Assembly (NCBI GenBank): GCA_017632095.1
Contig: JAGBSA010000103.1
Coordinates: 1 to 16,032 of the forward strand
Direction of reading: 5' to 3'
Length of the DNA: 16,032 bases
Source of the DNA: Bacteroidales bacterium
Lineage (GTDB): Bacteria; Bacteroidota; Bacteroidia; Bacteroidales; P3
In this document: piece after piece, positions 1 to 7,034 of the stretch
Position numbering within the stretch: the stretch's first letter is position 1
Layout of the letters: each line of letters opens with the position of its first letter
Translations under genes and position numbers: made by a program
Notes under the pieces: model-generated
Databases searched by the model: none
What the model was told of the DNA's origin: nothing
What the model saw: only the letters and a program-made list of their open reading frames with translations

Positions 1-611
1 AAGTTGTAAAGAACTATCCTGTATTGGCATTAACCGAAAACACAAGCCAACATACCGATAATGAAGAAAAGATTGCTTGTTATGTAGGAGGACTTACAGA
101 TGTTAGAGGTGTGAAAGAGATGATTCTTTCTTGCAAAAAAGCGGGCGTAAAATTACTTTTGGCAGGCGAATTTGATAATAACGAATTCTTCAATCAAACA
201 AAAGCAATGCCCGAATGGGAAAACGTAGAATTTGTTGGCTACATACCAACGGCAGAAGTAGGAGAACGCATCTACAAACGAGCATCTATTGGACTGGTAC
301 TGCTACACAAAGCACCAAATCACACACATTCCATACCTATAAAGCAGTTTGAATACATGCAGGCGGGGCTTCCTGTGATTGCAAGCAGGGAAGTGTTGTT
401 TTGTAAGCAAGTTACCGAAGAAGAAAACTGCGGATTGGTTGTAGATCCTTTGAATATAGATGAAGTAGCTCAAGCAATCAGAACCATAACATCCGATTCA
501 GAACTCGCAAAACAAATGTCGGCAAACGCAATCAAAGCATCTGCCGACAAATATAATTGGTCAAGTCAAGAGAAACTTCTAATCGATTTCTATAAAAGAC
601 TTATCGATTAG
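1..611 (+). CDS. Glycosyltransferase, GT-B fold, C-terminal part (5' truncated by window)
   Basis: The reading frame is open from base 3, with no stop or natural start, so about 202 C-terminal residues are seen; the TTG at 24 is an internal codon. The visible part is the nucleotide-sugar-binding half of a GT1/GT4-type glycosyltransferase. It opens with VVKNYPVL, which resembles the linker after the acceptor domain. Next comes YVGGLTDVRG (a 'G(G)L...RG' loop), then a strand pattern ending in EFVGYIP. Near the middle is the conserved donor-site segment KQFEYMQAGLPVIAS, followed by the acidic helix region CGLVVDPLNIDEVAQAI and an ordinary C-terminal helix ending YNWSSQEKLLIDFY. The family transfers a sugar from an activated donor onto a glycan, lipid or polysaccharide at the cytoplasmic membrane face. 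Donor and acceptor cannot be told from this half. Its stop codon overlaps the stop of the convergent OmpH-like gene. Confidence 0.85.
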   Translation, partial: VVKNYPVLALTENTSQHTDNEEKIACYVGGLTDVRGVKEMILSCKKAGVKLLLAGEFDNNEFFNQTKAMPEWENVEFVGYIPTAEVGERIYKRASIGLVLLHKAPNHTHSIPIKQFEYMQAGLPVIASREVLFCKQVTEEENCGLVVDPLNIDEVAQAIRTITSDSELAKQMSANAIKASADKYNWSSQEKLLIDFYKRLID

Positions 612-1291
612 TCCTCTTTCTTGTATTCCTTATACTCTTCGTTAAGTCCTTTTATTATCTCTTCGGTTATATCCATTCCTTCATCGATATATAGTACCGG
701 AGAGCTAATATAAGACTTTGCAAATATCACATCAAAGTTTTGATGTTTCTTATTGTAATCCTTAATGAAAGCATAGACTGCGTCAAGTAACTTCTTGTTG
801 TCGTTAATCTGTCTTTCCTGCAACTGAGCCATCAATTGAGGTTGCAATTGTTGCAATTCGTTACCTCGTCTCTGCAATTCCTTTTCCTTATCCTTTTGTT
901 GAGTCAAAGTAAGATTTGCTCCGTTCTTCAGATAGTCCGCATAATCAGCCTCAAATTTCTTTTGCTTAGCGGCAAAGTCACTTTCAACCTTTTGTTGATA
1001 AGCCTTAAGGCTTTCTTCCATATCCTTAGCCATATCATACTTGGCTAAAACGCTGTCAGTATCTATATATGCTATCTTCAAACCTCCATTTGTAAGGCTT
1101 TTGTTTTGCTTCGAACTCTTGGCAACAGCTTTCACATCTTCTTTTTCCTCGTTTCCGTCGCAGAAAACAACGCACATCAAAACCAAAGAGCAAATCAGCG
1201 ACAGACAACAGCCAATCCACAACGCCACATTTGAGTTTCCTTTTTTCTTTTCGGGAATCATTTCGTTCATTTCATTCTTTATCTCTTCCAT
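608..1291 (-). CDS. OmpH/Skp-family periplasmic chaperone-like protein with N-terminal membrane anchor
   Basis: 227 residues. The order is a charged N-terminus (1-21), a single hydrophobic segment (about 22-44, WIGCCLSLICSLVLMCVVFC), a short linker, and an OmpH/Skp-like domain. That domain starts at KIAYIDTDSVLAKY (72-85), continues as a Gln/Lys/Glu-rich coiled coil (about 86-165) and ends in a strand-helix tail with FDVIFAKS and the pattern VLYIDEGMDITEEII. The 'IAYIDtDsvl' start, the coiled coil and the 'vlYid.gmDiTeeii' ending are typical of Bacteroidota OmpH proteins. Skp binds unfolded outer-membrane proteins in the periplasm; that role here is inferred. Skp proteins usually have a cleavable signal peptide, whereas this one has a 21-residue charged leader before the hydrophobic stretch and no clear lipobox, so a signal anchor is likely. 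ATG at 1291 was chosen; Met11 (1261) is an alternative. It has its own promoter near 1320-1327. Confidence 0.8.
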   Translation of the reverse strand: MEEIKNEMNEMIPEKKKGNSNVALWIGCCLSLICSLVLMCVVFCDGNEEKEDVKAVAKSSKQNKSLTNGGLKIAYIDTDSVLAKYDMAKDMEESLKAYQQKVESDFAAKQKKFEADYADYLKNGANLTLTQQKDKEKELQRRGNELQQLQPQLMAQLQERQINDNKKLLDAVYAFIKDYNKKHQNFDVIFAKSYISSPVLYIDEGMDITEEIIKGLNEEYKEYKKED

Positions 1292-1319
1292 ATCAATATG
1301 ATTTTTATTTGAAACAATG

Positions 1320-1327
1320 CAAAATTA
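1320..1327 (-). promoter_or_regulatory. Bacteroidota -7 box for the OmpH-like gene
   Basis: Read on the minus strand, TAATTTTG matches TAnnTTTG exactly and lies 29 bases before the ATG at 1291. A TTG of the weak -33 type (plus-strand CAAT at 1349-1352) sits about 21 bases further upstream. The box lies in the 93-bp gap after the helix-hairpin-helix gene, so the OmpH-like gene can be transcribed on its own. Confidence 0.55.
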
Positions 1328-1384
1328 CAACAAAGAAACGAAACAAGGCAATATTTATTTCAATCAATATCGTCAAAAAGCGTA

Positions 1385-2326
1385 TCAATCCTTTGTTTTC
1401 AAATAAGGCAAGAGTTTCTCGAATTCCTCTTGGCTTAAAATGTGAATTCCCCTCACCTCTTCCACGCTTTGAAAATCCCTACCATAACTTTTACGAAAAC
1501 GAATCAAGGCCTTGGCAAGCTGAAAGTCGATATAAGGGTGATTTGTAAGGTATTTCACATCGTCGGAATTGATGTTCACTTTATGTATTTTGTTTTCCGA
1601 CACCTTGAAATGCGGTTTTATCATCTCGAAAACCTCATCATCTATTCCGTAAACTTCCCTTAGCTGCTCCACAGAGACATATCCGCCAAGCCGTTTGCCG
1701 TATTTGTAAATTCTTGCAGCCCTTACCTTTCCTATACCTTTGATTTGCTGCAAGTCAAGGGTATCACAATTGTTCAAATCCAAGACTAAGCTCTCCCTTT
1801 CCTCCTTTGACTTTGGTGAAACTTTGATTGGAGAAATTCTTTCTTCGTTTTGGTTTTCTGAAACTTGATTTTGATTTTCTAAAACTTCGTTTCGCTGAGC
1901 CAAATCTTCGTTTGAATTTTGCGAATCAAAAACAAGATATGGAGAAACCAAATTAAACAACTCTCCCCTCATACAATAAATCTCAGCAAACTGAGCTTTA
2001 TCCTTAAAAGTTCCTATCTTATTTCTGTAATTCAAGATGTTATTCGCCTGTTTCTTACTCAAACCGAAGGAAATCAAGTCTTCGTAAGTAACACTGTTAG
2101 GATTAAAGTGGCGGAAATTGTATTTTTTCTCAGCCTTTTTTGATTTTGTTTCCCTAAATGTTTGATTAGTCGTTGTTGAAAGAGTTTCTGACTTCTCCTT
2201 ATGCTCATCGACAAATGCAAAGCGGTCTTTCACAAAGAAGAAAATAACACTGAAACCAAGTGCAATACCGATTAGAAAAAATATAACCGCCTTATGACGT
2301 GAGCAAATATAAGGAAACCTCATCAT
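1385..2326 (-). CDS. Membrane-anchored helix-hairpin-helix (ComEA-like) protein
   Basis: 313 residues. A basic N-terminus is followed by one membrane segment (about 14-32, VIFFLIGIALGFSVIFFF), then a polar linker and three helix-hairpin-helix pairs. Pair one (about 74-133) contains ISFGLSKKQANNILNYR. A low-complexity spacer (about 135-178) repeats an ENQN-type motif. Pair two (about 182-241) contains LNNCDTLDLQQIKGIGKVRA, the best match to the GIG hairpin. Pair three (about 248-309) contains VNINSDDVKYL and ALIRFRKSYG. HhH hairpins bind the DNA backbone without sequence preference, and ComEA-type proteins bind DNA outside the membrane during uptake. That role here is only an inference, since such proteins are common in Bacteroidota without proven function. 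The first ATG overlaps the stop of the upstream thioredoxin gene as ATGA, implying translational coupling; a second ATG follows at once. No separate promoter is seen. Confidence 0.8.
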   Translation of the reverse strand: MMRFPYICSRHKAVIFFLIGIALGFSVIFFFVKDRFAFVDEHKEKSETLSTTTNQTFRETKSKKAEKKYNFRHFNPNSVTYEDLISFGLSKKQANNILNYRNKIGTFKDKAQFAEIYCMRGELFNLVSPYLVFDSQNSNEDLAQRNEVLENQNQVSENQNEERISPIKVSPKSKEERESLVLDLNNCDTLDLQQIKGIGKVRAARIYKYGKRLGGYVSVEQLREVYGIDDEVFEMIKPHFKVSENKIHKVNINSDDVKYLTNHPYIDFQLAKALIRFRKSYGRDFQSVEEVRGIHILSQEEFEKLLPYLKTKD

Positions 2327-3441
2327 ATTTTAGAATCAAACAATCTAGACACAGCTATGCGTATCTCCTCTCCATACAATTGACGCATTATAACTTTGCC
2401 TTCTTTATCTGCAATAATGTTCATAGGAATGTAATCGAAGGCATAGCGGCTTGTAATCTCTTGTCCGTCGCCTATAAGCGAAAGCCATGGCAACGGATTC
2501 TCCTTTGTAAATTCATACCACATTGCAGGGTTGGTGTCAATCGAAATGCTGACAATCTCCAATCCCTTTTTGTTATATTTTTTGTACAATTCCTTCAACA
2601 AAGGTATCTCTTCCCTGCACGGAGTGCACCAAGAAGCCCAAAAACACACCAATACATATTCGTGAGGTTTGATATCTCTTTCGGTAAATGTCTTTTCGTT
2701 TATATCCAAAGCCGTAAAAGACAAAACAGAAGAACTTAGGGATTTCTTCTTACGCTCTTTCACCACATTACAAAGGAAATTTGCCCATTTGTTTTCGTAG
2801 TTTACGTCTAAACAAAGCTTGTCGCAATATTCCGTAATCGGATTTTCGTCTCTTATATCGCCATGCAACAGCTGTCCGATGAGAAGCATGTATGCCGAAC
2901 CAGACTCCGGATACTTTGTAAGCAAGTCATTGTACAACAAAGCCTGCTTTGCCATTATAACCTTCTTCTCTTGAACATTGCTTTTTTGCAATAACATTTC
3001 TTCAAAGCCGGTAATCTTACCTAAAAACTCTGAGAAATCTTCTGCATACTCGTTTCCTGAATAATTAATTTTCAAATAATTAGTCTCTTTATTCAATAAC
3101 TTAGTCACCTCTTTTACACTCACATGGGTTCGTTTTCCCTTTTCAAGCGGCAGAAGTATATTTTCGACAACCTTACCTTCCTTAGTACGAATCAAAATCG
3201 AACAATCGGTATAGTTATTCTTGAATTGCAAAGAGTCAAAAGCTACTTCAAATTTGCCATTGTCAAATTCTGTGAATACCAAAGTGTCTTGCTGCCCTGC
3301 CTCAATTTGTTCCGGATCAGGATTCACAACAATAATCGTTCCGCTTGTCAATTCGGGAATTTCCAAAACAAAAGATGTCTTATTAGTACACGATGCTAAC
3401 AATAGGCATACTGCCATCAAAAAATACAATGCTCTTTTCAT
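2323..3441 (-). CDS. TlpA/ResA-like thioredoxin-fold lipoprotein
   Basis: 372 residues from the chosen start. The N-terminus is a lipoprotein signal (MKRALYFLMAVCLLLASC, lipobox LLAS-Cys18), so the mature protein is lipid-anchored outside the cytoplasm. Residues about 20-230 form an N-terminal region like the DUF4369 type found before many Bacteroidota TlpA proteins. The C-terminal thioredoxin fold has CFWASWCTPC (active-site pair Cys272-Cys275), the helix REEIPLLKELYKKY and IVSISIDTN. It also has a conserved Pro339 in YIPMNIIADKEGKV, at the cis-Pro place. The family acts as a periplasmic thiol-disulfide oxidoreductase, often reducing disulfides in cytochrome c maturation or stress repair; the substrate here is unknown. 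The frame extends up to 3549, but the -7 box at 3463-3470 lies inside that extension, so a start at 3441 (or 3447, two residues longer) is preferred. First gene of a two-gene unit with the helix-hairpin-helix gene. Confidence 0.85.
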   Translation of the reverse strand: MKRALYFLMAVCLLLASCTNKTSFVLEIPELTSGTIIVVNPDPEQIEAGQQDTLVFTEFDNGKFEVAFDSLQFKNNYTDCSILIRTKEGKVVENILLPLEKGKRTHVSVKEVTKLLNKETNYLKINYSGNEYAEDFSEFLGKITGFEEMLLQKSNVQEKKVIMAKQALLYNDLLTKYPESGSAYMLLIGQLLHGDIRDENPITEYCDKLCLDVNYENKWANFLCNVVKERKKKSLSSSVLSFTALDINEKTFTERDIKPHEYVLVCFWASWCTPCREEIPLLKELYKKYNKKGLEIVSISIDTNPAMWYEFTKENPLPWLSLIGDGQEITSRYAFDYIPMNIIADKEGKVIMRQLYGEEIRIAVSRLFDSKI

Positions 3442-3462
3442 AATCATTTCTCTTTGAACCGG

Positions 3463-3470
3463 CAAAGATA
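3463..3470 (-). promoter_or_regulatory. Bacteroidota -7 box for the thioredoxin lipoprotein operon
   Basis: Minus-strand TATCTTTG is an exact TAnnTTTG match, 22 bases before the ATG at 3441. About 20 bases further upstream there is only a T-run in place of a perfect -33 TTTG. The box decides the start: it lies within the longer open frame, so translation should begin at 3447 or 3441. Confidence 0.6.
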
Positions 3471-3550
3471 CGAAAAGAAACCGAAAACAGAAAAACCCTT
3501 TGGCTCTAAGAGCTCTTAGGTTCACAATGCCAAAATCTACACAGACCACA

Positions 3551-3568
3551 TCTTAATCCTTATTAAGA
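3551..3568. repeat. Short AT-rich inverted repeat left of the palindromic array
   Basis: TCTTAAT (3551-3557) and ATTAAGA (3562-3568) are perfectly complementary around a four-base loop. It lies 12 bases outside the left end of the MITE-like block. It is too AT-rich to be a convincing terminator. Confidence 0.35.
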
Positions 3569-3580
3569 CACCTTAAAAAC

Positions 3581-3733
3581 TACTATCAAGATTTTTCTAT
3601 AGTTTGATAATCGGATTATCACGCCTTGATAGTACTATTATCTCTTGATGATAATACCATTATCACGCCTTGATAATTGAATTATCACATTGTGATAATC
3701 CGATTATCAAGATGAAAATAAATCCTGATAGTA
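3581..3733. repeat. Roughly 153-bp MITE-like block with 14-bp terminal inverted repeats
   Basis: The left end, 3581-3594, reads TACTATCAAGATTT. The reverse complement of the right end, 3720-3733, reads TACTATCAGGATTT, so 13 of 14 bases match. The midpoint, 3657, coincides with the centre of the middle palindrome of the internal array, and the outermost palindromes are equally distant from it (44 bp each way, with CGG and CCG spacers that are complementary). The block is therefore an imperfect large inverted repeat. AAAAAC occurs just outside the left end (3575-3580) and, two bases displaced, outside the right end (3736-3741); this is too weak to call a target duplication. There is no coding capacity. 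Confidence 0.55.
3605..3714. repeat. Tandem array of five 22-bp palindromic units (TGATAAT-N3-ATTATCA-N5)
   Basis: Units start at 3605, 3627, 3649, 3671 and 3693, exactly 22 bp apart. Each consists of TGATAAT, three variable bases, ATTATCA and a five-base spacer. The three central bases are CGG, ACT, ACC, TGA and CCG. The spacers are CGCCT, CTTGA, CGCCT, CATTG and then AGATG. Among the 70 half-site bases only two differ from consensus, both in unit two (TGATAGT and ATTATCT). A period of 22 bp places every palindrome on about the same helix face. The array is non-coding, lying between the gapA terminator and the promoter of the thioredoxin operon. It could be a multi-operator, a protein-binding cluster or the body of a MITE-like element. 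Confidence 0.9.
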
Positions 3734-3836
3734 ACAAAAACATTCCTTTTAACAAGAAATACCGAAGATTGATTCGCCGAACTTAGCAATCTTATTGTCT
3801 TTTTTACTTGGGCAAAGGAGGGTTTGACAAGTTGAA

Positions 3837-3858
3837 TTTAAGATAAGCCCATCTTAAA
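3837..3858. repeat. Inverted repeat between the array and the gapA terminator
   Basis: TTTAAGAT (3837-3844) and ATCTTAAA (3851-3858) are perfect complements around a six-base loop, AAGCCC. Apart from the array block, the hairpin left of it, this repeat and the gapA terminator, I see no other structure and no coding frame in the 3442-3971 gap. Confidence 0.35.
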
Positions 3859-3899
3859 ACGATGAAAGAAGGAAAATGAAATAGGGGTTGGGGAAAAAT

Positions 3900-3933
3900 A
3901 AAACGAAGATTCAGAAAACTGAACCTTCGTTTT
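3900..3933 (-). terminator. Intrinsic terminator of gapA
   Basis: On the minus strand, AAAACGAAG pairs with CTTCGTTTT, then one mismatch, then a second stem TTCAG/CTGAA around a four-base loop. In that direction the stem is followed by ATTTTT (plus 3894-3899). It lies about 40 bases after the gapA stop, so it fits as the gapA terminator. Confidence 0.75.
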
Positions 3934-3971
3934 ATAATATTGAAAGCTTGTTTCAAAAAATCTAATTCAAA

Positions 3972-4997
<1,026 letters not shown>

Positions 4998-5019
4998 TTA
5001 TTATGCTGTAATGTTTTTG

Positions 5020-5027
5020 CAAAGGTA
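5020..5027 (-). promoter_or_regulatory. Bacteroidota promoter of gapA
   Basis: Minus-strand TACCTTTG matches TAnnTTTG exactly, 41 bases before the gapA ATG. A CTTG of the -33 type (plus 5047-5050) lies 19 bases further upstream, almost touching the stop of the SGNH gene. No terminator separates the two genes, so some read-through into gapA is possible. Confidence 0.65.
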
Positions 5028-5052
5028 ACGTTTTATTTTTAAGTAGCAAGAT

Positions 5053-6252
5053 TTATTCGGAGAAAATAGTTTTTTCAATCTCTTCCCAAAGCGCATTATA
5101 CAACATATCCCCTTGCAAATAGTATCCGTTTACTGTTAAGTGAACTTTGTCGGCTTGCATCAGCTTTTGCTGCTGCCATTTAGTCGATACACCTTCTCCT
5201 CCCATTATTTCATACCAATCCCATACTGCACAGTTGGTTTGTTTTGCTATTTCATTTATTATGTTTCTTGCTTGTAGCATTCGATTGTTTATGTATTTTC
5301 TTTTATACCAACAATCAGATGGAGTAGTTAGAAGTATTGGCACTTCGGGTAATTGTTCCCTTATACTGTTTATAAGTTTCGTCATATTGTTTCCAAAAGT
5401 TTCCACTCCGCTTTGCTCATAGCAGTCATTGGTTCCAAGACTTATTATTATTAAGTCCAAGTTTAAGCTTCCTAATATTTGATTTTGAAAAATTCTTTCG
5501 TAGTTTCGTGCTTCTGCAGAATTGACTCCTGTTGCGTTATACACTACTCCTGCATCGCCATTATCGAAATAAAATCCATAGACATATAACGTATCTGTGG
5601 TGGTTTTGTTTATGGTAATATTTATTTTGTCGGTATGTTTGTTTAATTCAAATATTGTATAACCTCTTTCGTCATATCGTTTGCTGTAATTATGATTCTC
5701 AATACTGATATTATCCCTATCTTGCAATGGGGAGTGATAAACCCTTACTCTATTGAAGTCGTATTTGATTGGATTGCGAAAATTTATTTCTATTTCTATA
5801 TTTGCAACAGAGTCTGTGGTGCTTATGGTATTTGCAAATATGGTATTGTGATTAAAATCCTTTGATAAGATATTATGATGTTGCCATTGTGGACCGTAAG
5901 TTATTTTGTAGCTATCTGGACAGCCCTTTTTGTAGGGGCATATCATGCCTCTTGAACCTTGTAATCCCGGAAGAATCGTTTGAAAGTTAGCTCTTGTGCG
6001 GCCTGTAAAGAAATCAGCTTGTAGATGTGAATCTCCTAAATGAAGAATCCTCACTTGCCCTTTTCCTTTCTTTATAGGAGATTGGAATTTCTTGTAAAAA
6101 CGTTCGAAATAACTATTTGCCTTACCGTAGTATTCTATTTTATTTTCTTGATAGTTTATAAACGAATAGCGTGGCAGTTCTTTAGTTTGTGCTAATGTTG
6201 TAAGAACGGTCAGTATGAATAACACAAAGAAAAGAAACTTAGATTTGCACAT
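5053..6252 (-). CDS. Exported SGNH/GDSL-family hydrolase (probable carbohydrate or glycan esterase)
   Basis: 399 residues. A signal peptide (about 1-21, KFLFFVLFILTVLTTLA then Q) exports it. All SGNH blocks are visible: block I LHLGDSHLQAD with Ser75, block II at YNATGVNSA (about 238-246, Gly242), block III ISLGTNDCY with Asn275, and block V ADKVHLT with Asp368 and His371. Between block I and block II sits a roughly 150-residue segment rich in beta-strand pattern. This resembles the Bacteroidota SGNH proteins with an inserted carbohydrate-binding-like module, related to peptidoglycan or polysaccharide O-acetyl esterases and acyltransferases. It likely adds or removes acyl groups on an envelope glycan; the substrate is inferred. 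Its ATG overlaps the stop of the ABC ATPase gene by one base (TAATG), indicating coupled translation. Confidence 0.85.
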   Translation of the reverse strand: MCKSKFLFFVLFILTVLTTLAQTKELPRYSFINYQENKIEYYGKANSYFERFYKKFQSPIKKGKGQVRILHLGDSHLQADFFTGRTRANFQTILPGLQGSRGMICPYKKGCPDSYKITYGPQWQHHNILSKDFNHNTIFANTISTTDSVANIEIEINFRNPIKYDFNRVRVYHSPLQDRDNISIENHNYSKRYDERGYTIFELNKHTDKINITINKTTTDTLYVYGFYFDNGDAGVVYNATGVNSAEARNYERIFQNQILGSLNLDLIIISLGTNDCYEQSGVETFGNNMTKLINSIREQLPEVPILLTTPSDCWYKRKYINNRMLQARNIINEIAKQTNCAVWDWYEIMGGEGVSTKWQQQKLMQADKVHLTVNGYYLQGDMLYNALWEEIEKTIFSE

Positions 6253-6968
6253 TACATGTTTGCAGTTATTTCTCTAAACTTTTTCTCTAAGTTGCCTCCT
6301 TCTGAAAGTTGAACAGTATCATCGTCAGCCACCAAGCGACCATTGTTTATTATTATAACTCTTGTACACATGGCTTCTACCTCTTGCATTATGTGTGTGG
6401 ACAAAAGAACTGTTTTTGTCTGCCCTATTTGCTTTATAAGATTTCTTACTTCAACTAATTGATTGGGATCTAATCCTGTTGTTGGCTCATCTAAAATCAA
6501 TACAGCGGGGTCGTGAATTAGGGCTTGTGCTATTCCAACACGTTGTTTGTATCCTTTACTTAATGCTCCGATTTTTTTGTTAGCCTCTTTTGTCAATCCT
6601 GTCAGCTCGATGATTTCTTCAACTCGTGCTTTCCTTTTTTTCTTCTCTATCTTATGTATGCCTGCTACGAAAAGTAGAAACTCTCTTACATACATATCGT
6701 AGTATAATGGATTTTGTTCCGAAAGATAACCTATCGTACGTTTTATTTCCATTGGATTGTCAAAAATATTGAATCCACAAACTTCTGCATCGCCTGATGT
6801 TGGAGGTATGAAGCAAGTCAATATTTTCATCATTGTAGACTTTCCTGCACCGTTTGGTCCAAGCAAACCTACAATTTCACCTTCTCCTATAGAAAGAGAG
6901 ACATTGTCCAAAGCTTTCTGATTTCCATATACCTTAGTAAGGTTCTTGATTGTTATCGACATATCCAA
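6252..6968 (-). CDS. ABC transporter ATP-binding protein, GldA-like
   Basis: 238 residues, one complete ABC ATPase domain. Walker A is GPNGAGKST (37-45), Q-loop Gln85 is in YLSEQNPLYYDMYVREFL, and the signature is LSKGYKQR (136-143). Walker B is VLILDEP (156-162), followed by the D-loop TGLDP, and His192 is in LSTHIM. The segment after the Q-loop (NPLYYDMYVREFL) and the overall sequence resemble GldA. In gliding Flavobacteria GldA works with membrane partners GldF and GldG. No permease gene is next to it here, so the partner must be elsewhere, and GldA identity is a family-level guess. Most Bacteroidales with such genes do not glide. The ATG at 6968 is followed by Met3 (6962), which would also serve. 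It shares a divergent promoter region with the gene at 7035. Confidence 0.85.
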   Translation of the reverse strand: MDMSITIKNLTKVYGNQKALDNVSLSIGEGEIVGLLGPNGAGKSTMMKILTCFIPPTSGDAEVCGFNIFDNPMEIKRTIGYLSEQNPLYYDMYVREFLLFVAGIHKIEKKKRKARVEEIIELTGLTKEANKKIGALSKGYKQRVGIAQALIHDPAVLILDEPTTGLDPNQLVEVRNLIKQIGQTKTVLLSTHIMQEVEAMCTRVIIINNGRLVADDDTVQLSEGGNLEKKFREITANM

Positions 6969-6984
6969 TTAGAATTTCAAAATG

Positions 6985-6992
6985 CGAAATTA
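6985..6992 (-). promoter_or_regulatory. Possible -7 box for the ABC ATPase / SGNH unit
   Basis: Minus-strand TAATTTCG differs from TAnnTTTG at one base and lies 17 bases before the ATG at 6968. I see no clear -33 TTTG. It is back-to-back with the plus-strand box at 7006-7013. Confidence 0.35.
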
Positions 6993-7005
6993 CACAAAAA
7001 AAACG

Positions 7006-7013
7006 TACATTTG
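7006..7013 (+). promoter_or_regulatory. Bacteroidota -7 box for the plus-strand operon 7035-10864
   Basis: TACATTTG matches TAnnTTTG exactly and lies 21 bases before the ATG at 7035. A TTG at 7011 could open the frame earlier but is part of this box, so the ATG at 7035 is the credible start. Confidence 0.55.
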
Positions 7014-7034
7014 CAGAAAGTTATAGAGAAAATT

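Noticed and set aside
24..611. TTG at 24 as the glycosyltransferase start
   Set aside because: The frame is open to the left edge of the window and the residues before it (VVKNYPV) look like family sequence, so the gene simply begins outside.
1826..1917. Short repeats of the TTTCGTTTTGG/TTTTGATTTTC type inside the helix-hairpin-helix gene
   Set aside because: They encode the ENQN low-complexity spacer of the protein and need no separate explanation.
3442..3549. Longer start of the thioredoxin gene at 3549
   Set aside because: The -7 box at 3463-3470 lies in that extension, and the sequence before MKRALYF does not resemble a signal peptide start.
3605..3714. CRISPR array
   Set aside because: Units are contiguous at 22 bp with spacers of only five bases, too short and partly repeated (CGCCT twice). 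No cas genes are present.
3605..3714. Plasmid-type iterons or a chromosomal origin
   Set aside because: Length and spacing are like 22-bp iterons, but no rep, dnaA or par gene is near, and DnaA boxes are not evident.
7011..7034. TTG at 7011 as the start of the RluA-like gene
   Set aside because: It is part of the TACATTTG promoter box; the ATG at 7035 leaves a normal short leader.
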